A DNA stretch of 64,000 nucleotides from an uncultured Dysosmobacter sp. (GTDB lineage Bacteria > Bacillota > Clostridia > Oscillospirales > Oscillospiraceae). Below are positions 34,239 through 45,516 of this stretch, in pieces. Made by a program: the position numbers and the translations under genes. Numbering within the stretch: position 1 is the first letter of the stretch; each line of letters opens with the position of its first letter. The DNA lies in the NCBI GenBank assembly GCA_947625655.1, contig CANQPD010000008.1:1-64000 (forward strand), written 5' to 3'. Below the pieces are notes generated by a model. That model did not search any database. It had not been told where the DNA came from and worked only from the letters and a program-made list of their open reading frames with translations.

Positions 34239-35246
34239 TCACTTTTTCACGGTGACATGCTCCGCGATACGAATGAGCGTGTCCCTGTCCAAAACGCTTT
34301 GCAGGCGGAAGCTGACGCCGGTGGCCGCGTCCGTCCACAGCAGCGTGCTCAGCTGGTCCTTCGCCGGGATCTCCAACACCTTTTGCATGGGAGCACCGCC
34401 GGAGCCGACGGAGACGGTGAGGCAGCCCTCGGCCTTCGGGTCCCCCGCCCAGTACTTGGCCTGGACGCCCTTCACCGTCACGGTCTCCGGCGTTCCCTCC
34501 GGCTCCGCCAGCGCCCCGGCGCTGGCCGCCGCGTACATCCAGCTGAACGACACCTTATCCGGGCCGGTCCAGCCCTCCCGGACCGCCTCCCGCAGGGTGC
34601 TGCGGCTGGGGCTGGTGCTGCCCTCCGGCACCCAGCCCAGCTGGTAGACAGGCAGGGCTTCCGCCTGGGTCTCCGCCACCGTGGCAGCAATGGTCTCCAG
34701 CTCCGGCTGGCTCAGGGGACCTTCCAGCCGGCACAGCATCCCCTCCGCGTTCTCCCAGATCAGGATGCCCCGGTCCTCGTCCAGATAAAAGTCGGCGGAC
34801 GCCCCGTTGACCGCGGCCTTATGGAAGACGCTGGCCGCGTCCGCCTCCGTCCGCAGCATCGTGCCGATCTGTCCGCTGTGGGGATACCAGCAGCTGAATT
34901 TCAGGCTGTCCGCCCCCTTCCGGTAGGTCCAGGTGCAGTTTCCGCCAATGCCCGTGACGTGGACGCCGTCGAGTTTCCAGCCCTCCGGCACCGCCGTCAG
35001 ACGCCAGTCGGGCGGCCCGCCGAAATGCACGCCCTCGGCGGGCACCGGGGAGGTATAGCGGATGCGGTTTCCCTCCCAGGTTCGCTGCCACTGGCGGCCC
35101 GTCCGGTCGGCCTGGGTCTGGGCCGCGCCATTCCGGGCGGCGGACTGGGTGGTCCCGCCAGGGGCCGCCAGAGCCGTGGTGGTCATGGTCAGGGCCAGCG
35201 CCAGGGTGAGCGCGCCGGTCAAAAGGGATGTGATCTGTTTTTTCAT
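34239..35246 (-). CDS. Secreted protein related to the anti-sigma outer domain
   Basis: 335 residues with a signal peptide (KKQITSLLTGALTLALALTM...ALAAPGG). The mature part repeats the DUF4367-like arrangement of the neighbouring anti-sigma protein almost block for block: FYLDEDRGILIWENAEGMLCRLEG, YQLGWVPEGS, SFSWMYAAASAGALAEPEGT, LLWTDAATGVSFRL. It therefore looks like a duplicated outer domain that has lost the membrane anchor and sigma-binding part. It might bind the same ligand; function unknown. Confidence 0.7.
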   Translation of the reverse strand: MKKQITSLLTGALTLALALTMTTTALAAPGGTTQSAARNGAAQTQADRTGRQWQRTWEGNRIRYTSPVPAEGVHFGGPPDWRLTAVPEGWKLDGVHVTGIGGNCTWTYRKGADSLKFSCWYPHSGQIGTMLRTEADAASVFHKAAVNGASADFYLDEDRGILIWENAEGMLCRLEGPLSQPELETIAATVAETQAEALPVYQLGWVPEGSTSPSRSTLREAVREGWTGPDKVSFSWMYAAASAGALAEPEGTPETVTVKGVQAKYWAGDPKAEGCLTVSVGSGGAPMQKVLEIPAKDQLSTLLWTDAATGVSFRLQSVLDRDTLIRIAEHVTVKK

Positions 35247-35285
35247 AGTGATACTTCCTTTCTGTTTTTTCGGGAAAAAGGAACT

Positions 35286-35326
35286 GCCCTCCCGCTCGTT
35301 CTATAAACAGAACGGAGCGGAAGGGC
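35286..35326 (-). terminator. Hairpin between the anti-sigma gene and its paralog
   Basis: A long stem (35286-35302 with 35109-type partner at 35309-35326, one bulge) is followed on the minus strand by TTCCTTTTT. It probably reduces read-through from the sigma/anti-sigma genes into the secreted paralog. Confidence 0.6.
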
Positions 35327-35375
35327 ATTGTATCCCACGTTTTTTAATATTTTTGAAAAATATTTCCGGGGCGGG

Positions 35376-36557
35376 TCACGGCGTTTCGCCGTCCGCCGGG
35401 GCGACGCTCTCCGCCATCCGCAGCAGGTCGTCCTTCTCCAGGTCTCCGCTGATGCGGAAGGTGATCCCGGTCTCCGGGTCCGTCCAGAGGACAGTCCCCT
35501 TCTGCGCCTCGTCCGCGATGGTCATGGTCTGCGTCCCACTGCTGCCCGAAATCTGGATCTTGATACCGCTGCCGCCTGCGTCCGGGGCCGGCGGCCCCCA
35601 GTAGCAGCCTATCACGTCCCCGATACGCACTGCCTCCGCTGTTCCCTCCGGCTTTGCCAGGGATCCTGCCGTCTCCGCCGCGTACATCCAGTGGAACACG
35701 CCAAGGACGGTCCCGTCCGTGCTGTTCCAGCGCTCCACAGTCACGTCCCGCAGCGCGTTGCGTCTGGAGCGGACGCAGTCCTCCGGCGTCCAGCCCAGCC
35801 GGTATTCCGGCAGCGTCTCCCCGCCGATCTCCGTCACGCTGTCCGCGATCCGCTCCATGACCTCCCGGTCCAGGTCGCCGCCTAAACGGAACAGCATCCC
35901 GTCCTCGCTCTCCCAGAACAGATAGCACATCCGGTCCCCGTCCTCTTCATGGGAGTAGAAGTCGGCGGGCTTCCCCCAGACCGTGGCCTGGGACCAGAGA
36001 GCCGCCGCGTCCACGTCCTCGCCATAGGAAACCCCCGCATGGAGGCGCTGGGGCCACCAGCAATGGAACGTCAGACTGTAGTCCGACTCTCCCCGATAGG
36101 TCCATGTAGCGGAGCCGTTCTCCGGCCCCATCAGTGCCAGATCGTCCAGCGACCAGCCCTCGGGCAGCCAGGTGGGCCGCCAGGCAGGCGGTTCGCCGTA
36201 GTCCCGGGCATCCCGGTCCGAGGTGCTGGTGTAAGCGATATGTCCCCCGCTGATCTCCCGCAGCCAGTTCAGCACCGCCGCCCGGACCGTGGGGCTGACC
36301 GCCATCAGCGCCCCCAGGGCCACCGTGCAGGCCAGCAGGATGCAGGCCGCGCTTTGCAGAGTCTTTTTCCACAGGGGACGCGCCGTCTTCCGCACCCAGC
36401 CGAAGGGGTCCGCCAGCAGCTTCATCCTCCGGCGGAGATACCCGGTGGAAAATACCGGCTCCGCATCATCGGCCCCGTCCAGCACCGTCCGGAACCGCTC
36501 CAGATTGGCGTCCATCAGCGCCAGCCGCAGCAGGGCGTCAAAGCTCCTCTCATCCAC
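35376..36557 (-). CDS. Probable anti-sigma factor with DUF4367-like outer domain
   Basis: 393 residues. A cytoplasmic part of about 65 residues (MDERSFDALLRLALMDANLERF...) is followed by a membrane helix at about 68-90 (AACILLACTVALGALMAV) and an outer region of 300 residues with two similar DUF4367-like halves (AWRPTWLPEGWSLDDL; PEYRLGWTPEDC). It overlaps the ECF sigma gene by 8 bases, the standard arrangement of a sigma factor and its membrane-bound inhibitor. No zinc-finger anti-sigma motif is present. The signal sensed is unknown. Confidence 0.75.
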   Translation of the reverse strand: MDERSFDALLRLALMDANLERFRTVLDGADDAEPVFSTGYLRRRMKLLADPFGWVRKTARPLWKKTLQSAACILLACTVALGALMAVSPTVRAAVLNWLREISGGHIAYTSTSDRDARDYGEPPAWRPTWLPEGWSLDDLALMGPENGSATWTYRGESDYSLTFHCWWPQRLHAGVSYGEDVDAAALWSQATVWGKPADFYSHEEDGDRMCYLFWESEDGMLFRLGGDLDREVMERIADSVTEIGGETLPEYRLGWTPEDCVRSRRNALRDVTVERWNSTDGTVLGVFHWMYAAETAGSLAKPEGTAEAVRIGDVIGCYWGPPAPDAGGSGIKIQISGSSGTQTMTIADEAQKGTVLWTDPETGITFRISGDLEKDDLLRMAESVAPADGETP

Positions 36558-37077
36558 AGCGGTAACCCTCCTTTCGCAGTTCCTCCATCAGCATGGCCCG
36601 GCCCCGCTTCACCCGGGTGGCCACGGTGGACTCGTTCATCCCCAGCAGCCTTGCGATCTCCCGGTTGCTCCGCTCCTCCACGCACTTCAGCTCCAGCACG
36701 GCGCGGTAGCCCTCCGGCAGCGCCCGCACCAGGGCCACCAGCCGGCGGTACTCCGTCTCCCCCGCCTCCGGCGCCGGCGGGTCCCAGTCCTCCGGCAGGG
36801 GCGCCGTCCGCCGGGCGGCGCGCACCATATCCACCGCGGCGTTTTTGACAACCGTCACCACATACCCCTCCGTCTCCTCCCAGGGCAGGGCCGACACCCG
36901 CTCCCAGTGCTCCAGGAGCCGCAGCCACGCCTGCTGCACCGCGTCCTCCGCCTGGGCCGGGTCCCCCAGGATGCGCAGCGCCACGGCGTACAGCTTTTTC
37001 TCATAGGCGCTGTGGAGCCGCAGGAACCGCTCCCGGTCCCCGTCGGTCTCCAGCATCGCCAGAAACATCGCCAGCAA
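36550..37077 (-). CDS. ECF-type RNA polymerase sigma factor
   Basis: 175 residues. Region 2 is at LHSAYEKKLYAVALRILGD-type sequence with DAVQQAWLRLLEHW; region 4 is the HTH LPEGYRAVLELKCVEERSNR followed by EIARLLGMNESTVATRVKRG. ECF factors direct RNA polymerase to stress or envelope promoters. It is released or held by the membrane protein encoded immediately downstream. No upstream sequence obviously fits an autoregulated promoter. Confidence 0.88.
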   Translation of the reverse strand: MLAMFLAMLETDGDRERFLRLHSAYEKKLYAVALRILGDPAQAEDAVQQAWLRLLEHWERVSALPWEETEGYVVTVVKNAAVDMVRAARRTAPLPEDWDPPAPEAGETEYRRLVALVRALPEGYRAVLELKCVEERSNREIARLLGMNESTVATRVKRGRAMLMEELRKEGYRCG

Positions 37078-37120
37078 TGATACCCCTCCCTCGTATTTCT
37101 CTATCCCGTAAACGCCCCAG

Positions 37121-37170
37121 AGTAAAAAAGTATCCCGCCTCCCGCAAGATTTTTTGCGGGAGGCGGGATA
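37121..37170 (-). terminator. Terminator of the fumarase gene
   Basis: A perfect 17-bp stem (37131-37147 with 37154-37170), followed on the minus strand by CTTTTTTACT. Confidence 0.9.
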
Positions 37171-37174
37171 TGCG

Positions 37175-38533
<1,359 letters not shown>

Positions 38534-38571
38534 GATGGTAAAGCCCCCATTTTTCGTAAAATTCGCCTTTC

Positions 38572-38600
38572 ATTATATAGGGAAGCCCCGCCAAACGCAA
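38572..38600 (-). promoter_or_regulatory. Sigma-A promoter of fumC
   Basis: Minus-strand TTGCGT (38595-38600) and TATAAT (38572-38577), 17 bases apart, 38 bases before the ATG. Confidence 0.8.
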
Positions 38601-38629
38601 GAGCATTTGACGGGGTGTTTTCCCGTATA

Positions 38630-39130
38630 TCACTGATAGCAGTCCACCAGCGCATCGATGGTCTCCCCCAGGGCAGCCCAAGTGGCTCTGTCCAGCTCCA
38701 CGGTTCCGTTTTGGGAGAGTCCCATCATGGGCCCCGCGGGGAGGGTGAACAGATAGAGCACCAGATCCCTGTGATAGCTGTTGGCCCATTCCTGAAGCTC
38801 GGGGGACGCCGTCTCCAAGGCAGCCCCGGCCGCGTCCAGATAAATGGCCCCATCCCGCAGGACGTCGGCCAGCTCATTGTAGTCCCGGTCCATGGTCAGC
38901 GTCACGCCGGAGGCTGCCTGTGGATGGGAGGCATACCAGACCTGAAGGCCGTTGAAGAAACTGTAAAATGCCGCCTCCCCCTCCTCGCTGATGATCTCCT
39001 CTATCTCCGGGGCCAGACGGACGGGCCGCACCGGCTTGACCGCGCCGGTGAACAGGGTCACTGCCGCCAGCGCCGCGGCGGATACGGCGAGAAAGAGACA
39101 CCGCCGTTTCCAAAAATCACTCTGTTTCAT
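38630..39130 (-). CDS. Small membrane-anchored protein of unknown function
   Basis: 166 residues with one N-terminal membrane segment (CLFLAVSAAALAAVTLFTGAV) and an acidic outer region. No family recognised. It starts 12 bases after the end of the BlaR1-type gene on the same strand, so it is probably the third gene of that operon and may take part in the same response. Confidence 0.65.
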   Translation of the reverse strand: MKQSDFWKRRCLFLAVSAAALAAVTLFTGAVKPVRPVRLAPEIEEIISEEGEAAFYSFFNGLQVWYASHPQAASGVTLTMDRDYNELADVLRDGAIYLDAAGAALETASPELQEWANSYHRDLVLYLFTLPAGPMMGLSQNGTVELDRATWAALGETIDALVDCYQ

Positions 39131-39142
39131 TCTGACCTCCTA

Positions 39143-41992
39143 CTATGTCACAGGGACGAACCGGGCCAGCTGGGCGCTTCCATATGCATCCAGCATCGCC
39201 TGCAGATAGCGGTCATCCGGCGGGTCGATGGTCCCGGTCTCCGGGGATGTATACGAATAGGACACTCCGCCGTTTTCGTCAAAGGCTTCCACGGCGGATT
39301 CCACTATCTCAAAGCCTGTCCCATCGCCGGTCAGGGCGTACCGTCCTATGCCGTGGGCAGCGGCCGCATAGAGACTGCCCGCATCCCAGCGGATGGGATA
39401 GGCCGTCCCGCCGCCGTGGATCCCGTCCAGCTCCTGTATGCCGTCCTCTGCCGCGCGATAAACGCGCCGGCAGTAAAAGCTGGCATCCACGGTCTCACCG
39501 TCCTCCTCCAGAGAATACGTCTCGTCCGTCACCAGCAGGAGCGGGCCGCTGTCCAGCGGCAGGAAGGCACAGCCGCTCCCTTCCGGCAGGGTGTCCAGCA
39601 CCGATTGGAAGATCCGGTACGCGTCCTGAGGGAGCGCCGTGACATGGACGGTGTCCAGCTCCACCAGGGATGCCGCGATCCGGCGCATCTCCGGCAGTAG
39701 ATCCCCGTGGACATCGTCCCACATGAGGATCACCAAATGCCAATTTTCATCCCCCCGGTCCGTCATGTAGACCTCCTGGTGGCTCCCGTCCGCCATGTCG
39801 GCGGCCAGGGCATAGGCAAAGGGGCTCTCCTCCGGCAGGGACAGGTCCGTGACCGCCGCACAATCCCGGTTCCAGGAAGCATAGTTTTGGGCAAGTCTTC
39901 CAGGCGTCAGTTCCGGGGCCATGGTCACGACCTCGATCCCCACATTGGCATCCTTCGCGAACTGCCAGGCATCGTCACTCTGGGCCGCCTGAAGCTGCCA
40001 GCGCTCCGGGTCCAGGGTAATGCGGTAGTCCTGCCGCTCCTGGACGCTTCCGGTTCCTGTTTGGTCCAGCGGGTCGGAAGACGCGCTGGACGGCTCCGCC
40101 CAGCCTAAGAAGTCCAGCAGGGCCCGGATGCCCGCCGCCGTTTCGCCCAGTGCCTTAATATTCCGGTATCCCAGTCTCTGGGCGGTCTCCTCCAGCCAGT
40201 CTCTGTCGGCGTTGACGTAGGTGTTGACATAGACGGTGCTGCCGTCCGGCTTGGGATAGGCATAGCCCGCCTGCCTGATATCCCCCACCAGCGCCCGCAG
40301 CAGCGCGTCAACGGAGGACATATTGATCTCCGGCTCCTCGGCGCAGCGGATCAGCAGGATGTCCTCACGCCCCTCAAATGGCTCCAGCGTATAGGGGACG
40401 TCCATACCCAGGGCCGTCAGGATGGCCTCCACCGCTTCGGTGTCCGCCGCGCTGTCCACCCGCAGATCAAACAGCGTCCGGGCAAGGCTCCTGTCCGCCG
40501 TCAGCTCCCCCATGGACAGGGTGGAGGTCACAAAGCGGTACCGCACCACCGTGTCATCGTCGAAAACCCTGCCGCCCGCCCGGATGCCGCCGTCAGGCAG
40601 GGTGGAGAACTTCACGGTATACAGCGCCACGCTGCCGTCGTCCTCCAGTTTCCAGCGCGCCGGTGTCTCTTCGCCGCCGTCCCCAAAGACGCTGCCCATG
40701 CCGGTGTAGTGATCCTTGGGCAGCGTGATACTGCGGGTGGCAAAACCAAAGTTCACCGTCAGCTCCCCGCTGAAGCCGTCCTCCGCATAGACCGGGGAAA
40801 CGCTCAGGGTCGTCCACAGCTCCCGGGGAGACGCGCCGCCGTCGTCCTGAAAGCTGTCCATAATACAGGGGCGGCTGGATATCAGCTCTCCGTTCTCATA
40901 AATGTCCTCGTAAATGGCCCAGGAGCGGATGGGTTCCTTCATCTCGCAGGCAAAAGCCACGCCATTGCCGCCCCACTCCGCTTCCAGCCAGCTGCCCCGC
41001 TCCGCGTCGGTGCCGCAGACCGCCGCCGCCAGAACCACCGCCGCCACCGCCAGAAACACCGCGGCGGGCCGGGCCCGCTTCCAGTGCAGCACGTTTTTCA
41101 CCCGGCGGGCGGCGTCATGCTCGCCGAAGGCCAGGGCCATGGGCGTCCGGCGGTCCAGGGCGAAGGACACCAGGGACATACTGTATCCCGCCTTCACCCC
41201 GTCCCCCAGCCGGGCCAGCACCGCCTCGTCGCAGCGCATCTCCATGTCCCGGCAGCACAGCACCCAGCACAGCCACACGCTGGGATTCCACCAGTACACC
41301 GCCAGAATCAGATATCCCAGCAGCTTCACCCAGTGGTCCAGATGCCGAATGTGATACCGCTCGTGGGCCAGGACGTAGCGCCGCTCCTCCTCCGACAGGC
41401 GGAAGGGGATGTAGACCCGGGGCCGGAAAAAGCCCAGCACGAAGGGGGTGGGGATGTTGTCGCACTCCCACACGTTCCCCTCCCGCCGGACGGCCATCGC
41501 CACCCGCCGCCGCAGGCGGAAGTAAGTCCCCCCGCCGTAGGCCAGCATCGCCGCCATGCCCAGCAGCCAGACCACCGCCGCCATGGGCAGCACCGTGCCG
41601 GCAAGGGTATCCGCGGGAGAGACGCCGTCCGGCTTGGTGACCACATAGTAGCCGTCCTCGCCGCCGTAGACCGGCGGGTTCCCGTGCTCCACGGCCTTTT
41701 GAAAGGCCTCCATCTGCTCCTCTGTATTCCAGGTAACGCGGCTTTCGCCCACATAGCTCTCCCCCGCCGTCTCCACCCGGCGCTCCATCTCCCCCGGCTC
41801 CACCAGCCCCACGGGGCTGGTAAAGGACACGGGGCACACCAGCCGGAAAGCCACCACCGCCCACAGGAGATACCGGAACCGCTTCGGCGCCCTGCCCAGG
41901 AGAAACCGGACCGCCAGCACCACGGCCATCACCGGCAGCGCCGTCAGGGACATGGACAGCAGCTGGCGGAAGACGCTTGTCAAGCTCTCCAT
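39143..41992 (-). CDS. BlaR1-type M56 membrane metallopeptidase with long outer region
   Basis: 949 residues, far longer than BlaR1 or MecR1 (about 600). The N-terminal 330 residues are the M56 peptidase: four membrane segments and the zinc motif HERYH in LAHERYHIRHLDHW, with CRDMEMRCDEAVLARLG following. After a fourth membrane segment (AAVFLAVAAVVLAAAVCG) there are about 600 outer residues without the beta-lactamase-like domain of BlaR1; no Ser-x-x-Lys motif was evident. In the family, signal binding outside activates the peptidase, which inactivates the BlaI repressor. The signal here is unknown. Confidence 0.85.
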   Translation of the reverse strand: MESLTSVFRQLLSMSLTALPVMAVVLAVRFLLGRAPKRFRYLLWAVVAFRLVCPVSFTSPVGLVEPGEMERRVETAGESYVGESRVTWNTEEQMEAFQKAVEHGNPPVYGGEDGYYVVTKPDGVSPADTLAGTVLPMAAVVWLLGMAAMLAYGGGTYFRLRRRVAMAVRREGNVWECDNIPTPFVLGFFRPRVYIPFRLSEEERRYVLAHERYHIRHLDHWVKLLGYLILAVYWWNPSVWLCWVLCCRDMEMRCDEAVLARLGDGVKAGYSMSLVSFALDRRTPMALAFGEHDAARRVKNVLHWKRARPAAVFLAVAAVVLAAAVCGTDAERGSWLEAEWGGNGVAFACEMKEPIRSWAIYEDIYENGELISSRPCIMDSFQDDGGASPRELWTTLSVSPVYAEDGFSGELTVNFGFATRSITLPKDHYTGMGSVFGDGGEETPARWKLEDDGSVALYTVKFSTLPDGGIRAGGRVFDDDTVVRYRFVTSTLSMGELTADRSLARTLFDLRVDSAADTEAVEAILTALGMDVPYTLEPFEGREDILLIRCAEEPEINMSSVDALLRALVGDIRQAGYAYPKPDGSTVYVNTYVNADRDWLEETAQRLGYRNIKALGETAAGIRALLDFLGWAEPSSASSDPLDQTGTGSVQERQDYRITLDPERWQLQAAQSDDAWQFAKDANVGIEVVTMAPELTPGRLAQNYASWNRDCAAVTDLSLPEESPFAYALAADMADGSHQEVYMTDRGDENWHLVILMWDDVHGDLLPEMRRIAASLVELDTVHVTALPQDAYRIFQSVLDTLPEGSGCAFLPLDSGPLLLVTDETYSLEEDGETVDASFYCRRVYRAAEDGIQELDGIHGGGTAYPIRWDAGSLYAAAAHGIGRYALTGDGTGFEIVESAVEAFDENGGVSYSYTSPETGTIDPPDDRYLQAMLDAYGSAQLARFVPVT

Positions 41993-41994
41993 CC

Positions 41995-42357
41995 TCAGCC
42001 CTCCTTGTGCGCGTCGATCAATCGCTTCAGATCCTCCGCTTCCTCTTCCGTCAGCTTCCGCCCGCTCATGAAGGCGGCCAGGAACCCCGGCAGAGACCCG
42101 CCGAAGGCCCTGTCCACAAATTCCCCCGCCGCCTCCGCCGTCACCGTCTCCCGGGGAGCCAGCACCGTGACGGTGCTGTTTTCGTTTTGCAGCAATCCCT
42201 TTTCACACAGTTTTTTCAGCACCGTATAGGTGGTGGATTTCTTCCACCCCAGCTGTTCCCGGCACAGCTCCACCAGCCGCCCGGACCCCACCGGGGCCGC
42301 CGCCCACACCACCTGCATGAAGCGGTATTCACTGTCGCAGAGATGATAGGTCTCCAT
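41995..42357 (-). CDS. BlaI/MecI-family repressor
   Basis: 120 residues. The winged-helix domain (LCDSEYRFMQVVWAAAPVGS, then KSTTYTVLKKLCEKGLL) binds DNA as a dimer, and the C-terminal helices (GRKLTEEEAEDLKRLI) dimerise. It is the first gene of the operon with the BlaR1-type gene 2 bases downstream. AAAGGAGGG precedes the start. Cleavage or release by the peptidase would switch on the operon and any other targets. Confidence 0.88.
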   Translation of the reverse strand: METYHLCDSEYRFMQVVWAAAPVGSGRLVELCREQLGWKKSTTYTVLKKLCEKGLLQNENSTVTVLAPRETVTAEAAGEFVDRAFGGSLPGFLAAFMSGRKLTEEEAEDLKRLIDAHKEG

Positions 42358-42372
42358 GGCCCGCCCTCCTTT

Positions 42373-42408
42373 GGTCTATTTTGATCGACCTCCTGGGTAT
42401 AGTCTATA
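42373..42408 (-). promoter_or_regulatory. Candidate operators of the BlaI-type repressor
   Basis: Two dyads lie just upstream of the repressor gene: GGTC-N10-GACC at 42373-42390 and TATAG-T-CTATA at 42398-42408. BlaI-type repressors bind symmetric sites that overlap their own promoter. The sequences differ from the classical TACA/TGTA site, so this is inference from position and symmetry. Confidence 0.45.
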
Positions 42409-42429
42409 ACAATAGACCAGCGATGTCAA

Positions 42430-42464
42430 GAAAAACCGCCGGAGGCCATCCGGCTCCCGGCGGT
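42430..42464 (-). terminator. Terminator of the LacI-type regulator gene
   Basis: A GC-rich hairpin (ACCGCCGG with CCGGCGGT outer stem) followed on the minus strand by TTTTTC, just after the stop codon. Confidence 0.8.
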
Positions 42465-42467
42465 CAT

Positions 42468-43469
42468 TCACTTTGCTCCCGGCACGTCATAGGGCCTGTA
42501 GGCGGAGGTCAGCACCTTTTCAAACACCGGCGCGTCCGGCTTTTCGATGCGCTTGAGGATCTGCTCGCCGGCGGCACGGCCCAGCTCCTCCACCGGCTGG
42601 ACGATGCAGTCCATCTGGTCTGCATAAAGCTGATAAAAATTGGAATCATAATCCACGAAGCTGACAAGGTCGATGTCCTTGGCCAGCCGGATGCCCTTTT
42701 CCTGTAGGTAGAAGATGGTCTCCGAGGCCATCAGGCCCTGGCAGACGATGACGGCGTCGCAGCTTTGCTCCAGCAGCTCGTCCAGGCAGGCCTGGGCGCT
42801 GTTCTCCATGGAGTCGCCGTAGCGGATCAGGCTCTCCTCCCGGGCCAGACCGCAGTCCGCCACCGCCTCCCGGTAGGCGGAGACGCGCTCCTTGGTGGAG
42901 GACAGCCGGGGCAGGCCGCCGATGATGCCCACCCGCTTGGCGCCCTTGCCGGACAGGCGGCAGACGGAGCGGTAGATGGGCTGGAAATTGGACACGCAGA
43001 TGGAGGAATACTTCTTGGCCTCGAAGGTCCGGTCCACCAGCACCACCGGGAAACCGGCGGGAATCAGGGCGTCGAAGCGGTCGAAATCCTCCATGGTGCT
43101 GGCCACCAGCAGCCCGTCCACAAGGCCCGCGGTCAGCAGGCGGATGTTGGTCTCCTCCCGGTCGGGATCCTCCTTGGTGTTGGCAATGATAAGGTGGTAG
43201 CCGTGGGCGGACAGGTAATTTTCCACCGATTCGATCATAGTGGCGAAAAACTTGTTGGAGATATCCGGCACGATGAAGCCCACGGTCTTCTTCTTGCCCG
43301 TGCGGAAGCTGCGGGCGGAGGCGTCCGGCGTGTAGCCCAGCTCCGCCACAGCCCGGTAGACCTTCTCCTTCGTCTCGCCGGAGACATATCTGGTATTGTT
43401 GAGGGTGTGGGAGACGGTGGCGGTGGAGACCCCCGCCAGACGGGCCACATCACTGATGGTCACTTTCAT
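42468..43469 (-). CDS. LacI-family transcriptional regulator
   Basis: 333 residues. The HTH and hinge are at the start (TISDVARLAGVSTATVSHTL, then NNTRYVSGETKEKVYRAV). The periplasmic-binding-protein-like effector domain begins TVGFIVPDISNKFFATMIES. AAAGGA precedes ATG 43469. It is divergent from gap, and its operator-like sites lie in the shared region, so it may regulate glycolysis in place of CggR. The effector (a sugar phosphate?) is unknown. Confidence 0.88.
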   Translation of the reverse strand: MKVTISDVARLAGVSTATVSHTLNNTRYVSGETKEKVYRAVAELGYTPDASARSFRTGKKKTVGFIVPDISNKFFATMIESVENYLSAHGYHLIIANTKEDPDREETNIRLLTAGLVDGLLVASTMEDFDRFDALIPAGFPVVLVDRTFEAKKYSSICVSNFQPIYRSVCRLSGKGAKRVGIIGGLPRLSSTKERVSAYREAVADCGLAREESLIRYGDSMENSAQACLDELLEQSCDAVIVCQGLMASETIFYLQEKGIRLAKDIDLVSFVDYDSNFYQLYADQMDCIVQPVEELGRAAGEQILKRIEKPDAPVFEKVLTSAYRPYDVPGAK

Positions 43470-43528
43470 GTCGTCGTTCCTTTGCGCAAAAAGCATTTTG
43501 GCTTTGCGTAATCAATTAGCCAGTCCTC

Positions 43529-43558
43529 AGTATAGGGCAGGCCCGCCGCATCCGTCAA
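43529..43558 (-). promoter_or_regulatory. Promoter of the LacI-type gene
   Basis: Minus-strand TTGACG (43553-43558) and TATACT (43529-43534), 18 bases apart. TTACGCAA (minus strand, 43504-43511) follows downstream and also occurs in the gap operator region. Confidence 0.7.
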
Positions 43559-43656
43559 GGGGTTTTTCCCCTCTTTTGGAGAAAGTTCTGTGAATTTTGC
43601 CATTTTATTATCAAAAATCCACAACTCAAAAATTCGATTGTTATTTGAAATGACAA

Positions 43657-43685
43657 TTGCCAAAAAGTTGTCAGTGTGATACTAT
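43657..43685 (+). promoter_or_regulatory. Promoter of gap
   Basis: TTGCCA (43657-43662) and TACTAT (43680-43685), 17 bases apart. The leader is about 83 bases. Confidence 0.75.
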
Positions 43686-43706
43686 ACTTCCTGGAAAATC
43701 GATTAG

Positions 43707-44789
<1,083 letters not shown>

Positions 44790-44821
44790 TCCATTCCACA
44801 GGATATTTGTTTTATAGTGCA

Positions 44822-44860
44822 GCACCCGTCCGGGCCAATGGCCCGGACGGGTGCGTTTTT
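44822..44860 (+). terminator. Strong terminator of gap
   Basis: A perfect 15-bp stem (44822-44836 with 44840-44854), then GTTTTT. Confidence 0.92.
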
Positions 44861-44894
44861 ATGGCTTTTCGATCCTATGGACGGCCCTTTGGGC

Positions 44895-45169
44895 AAAAAC
44901 ATTCCCCCCATCCGCTCCGTCGGCGAATGGGGGGCTCATTCATTGATTGGACTGGTTTCCCCACAAAACCATTCGGTTTTGCAGGGGCCCCGGATTGCAC
45001 TCAAATGGGCAGGCAAAGCCCGCCCATTTCAAGGTTTTGTCCTCCGGCCAAAACGCTTGTACGCCGCACTTGCGGCGAACATGGACAGTCCTGTTTATCG
45101 TCCGCATATAAAAACATTCCCCCCATCCGCTCCGTCGGCGAATGGGGGGCTCATTCATTGATTGGACTG
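44895..45169. repeat. Two identical 60-bp hairpin repeats around a hairpin-rich spacer
   Basis: Bases 44895-44954 and 45110-45169 are identical. Each holds CCCCCCAT...ATGGGGGG as a hairpin. The 155-bp spacer has more hairpins (AAATGGGC...GCCCATTT, GCCGCACTTGCGGC, AAAACC...GGTTTT). The layout resembles the blocks at 1-335, 60498-60781 and 63362-63584, though the sequences differ. No gene is visible in 44861-45169. Confidence 0.85.
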
Positions 45170-45516
45170 TCCATTGGTCTGTACCTCTTGCTTTCTTAGA
45201 CTGCCGTTCGGATGCCGGGGATTCAAAGGGGTAACGGGAAGCTCGGTCCTTTCTCCAATACCTAAAACATCTGGGACACGCAGTTCTTTGCTCTAGTTGC
45301 TACTAAAACATGCTCGTGTGGCTCATCATAGTGAGATGTGTTTCGTCTTTGGGGATCTTCCGAATCTTCTGCTGTCGCTGAAATGATCTCGATTCCGAAC
45401 GGTCTTGGGGGAGAGATTCGTGAATCTCTTGAGCTTCCTAGCCCATTGGACTCACTCCTTTCTGTGTCTATAATGTACAATACTTTCTCGGTTTTGTCAA
45501 GCAGATTTATGCAATT
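45170..45516. other. AT-richer gene-free stretch with an orphan promoter and ribosome site
   Basis: About 350 bases of visibly lower GC than the surroundings, with no convincing gene. On the minus strand TTGACA (45495-45500) and TACATT (45472-45477), 17 bases apart, are followed by AAAGGAG and an ATG at 45446, but the frame stops after two codons (ATG GGC TAG). A short dyad AGAGATTC-GT-GAATCTCT lies at about 45411-45430. This may be the remnant of a decayed gene or element. Confidence 0.5.

Noticed and set aside
45262..45480. 72-residue minus-strand frame
   Set aside because: It starts at TTG inside the -10 region and includes the ribosome site as codons; composition is not gene-like.
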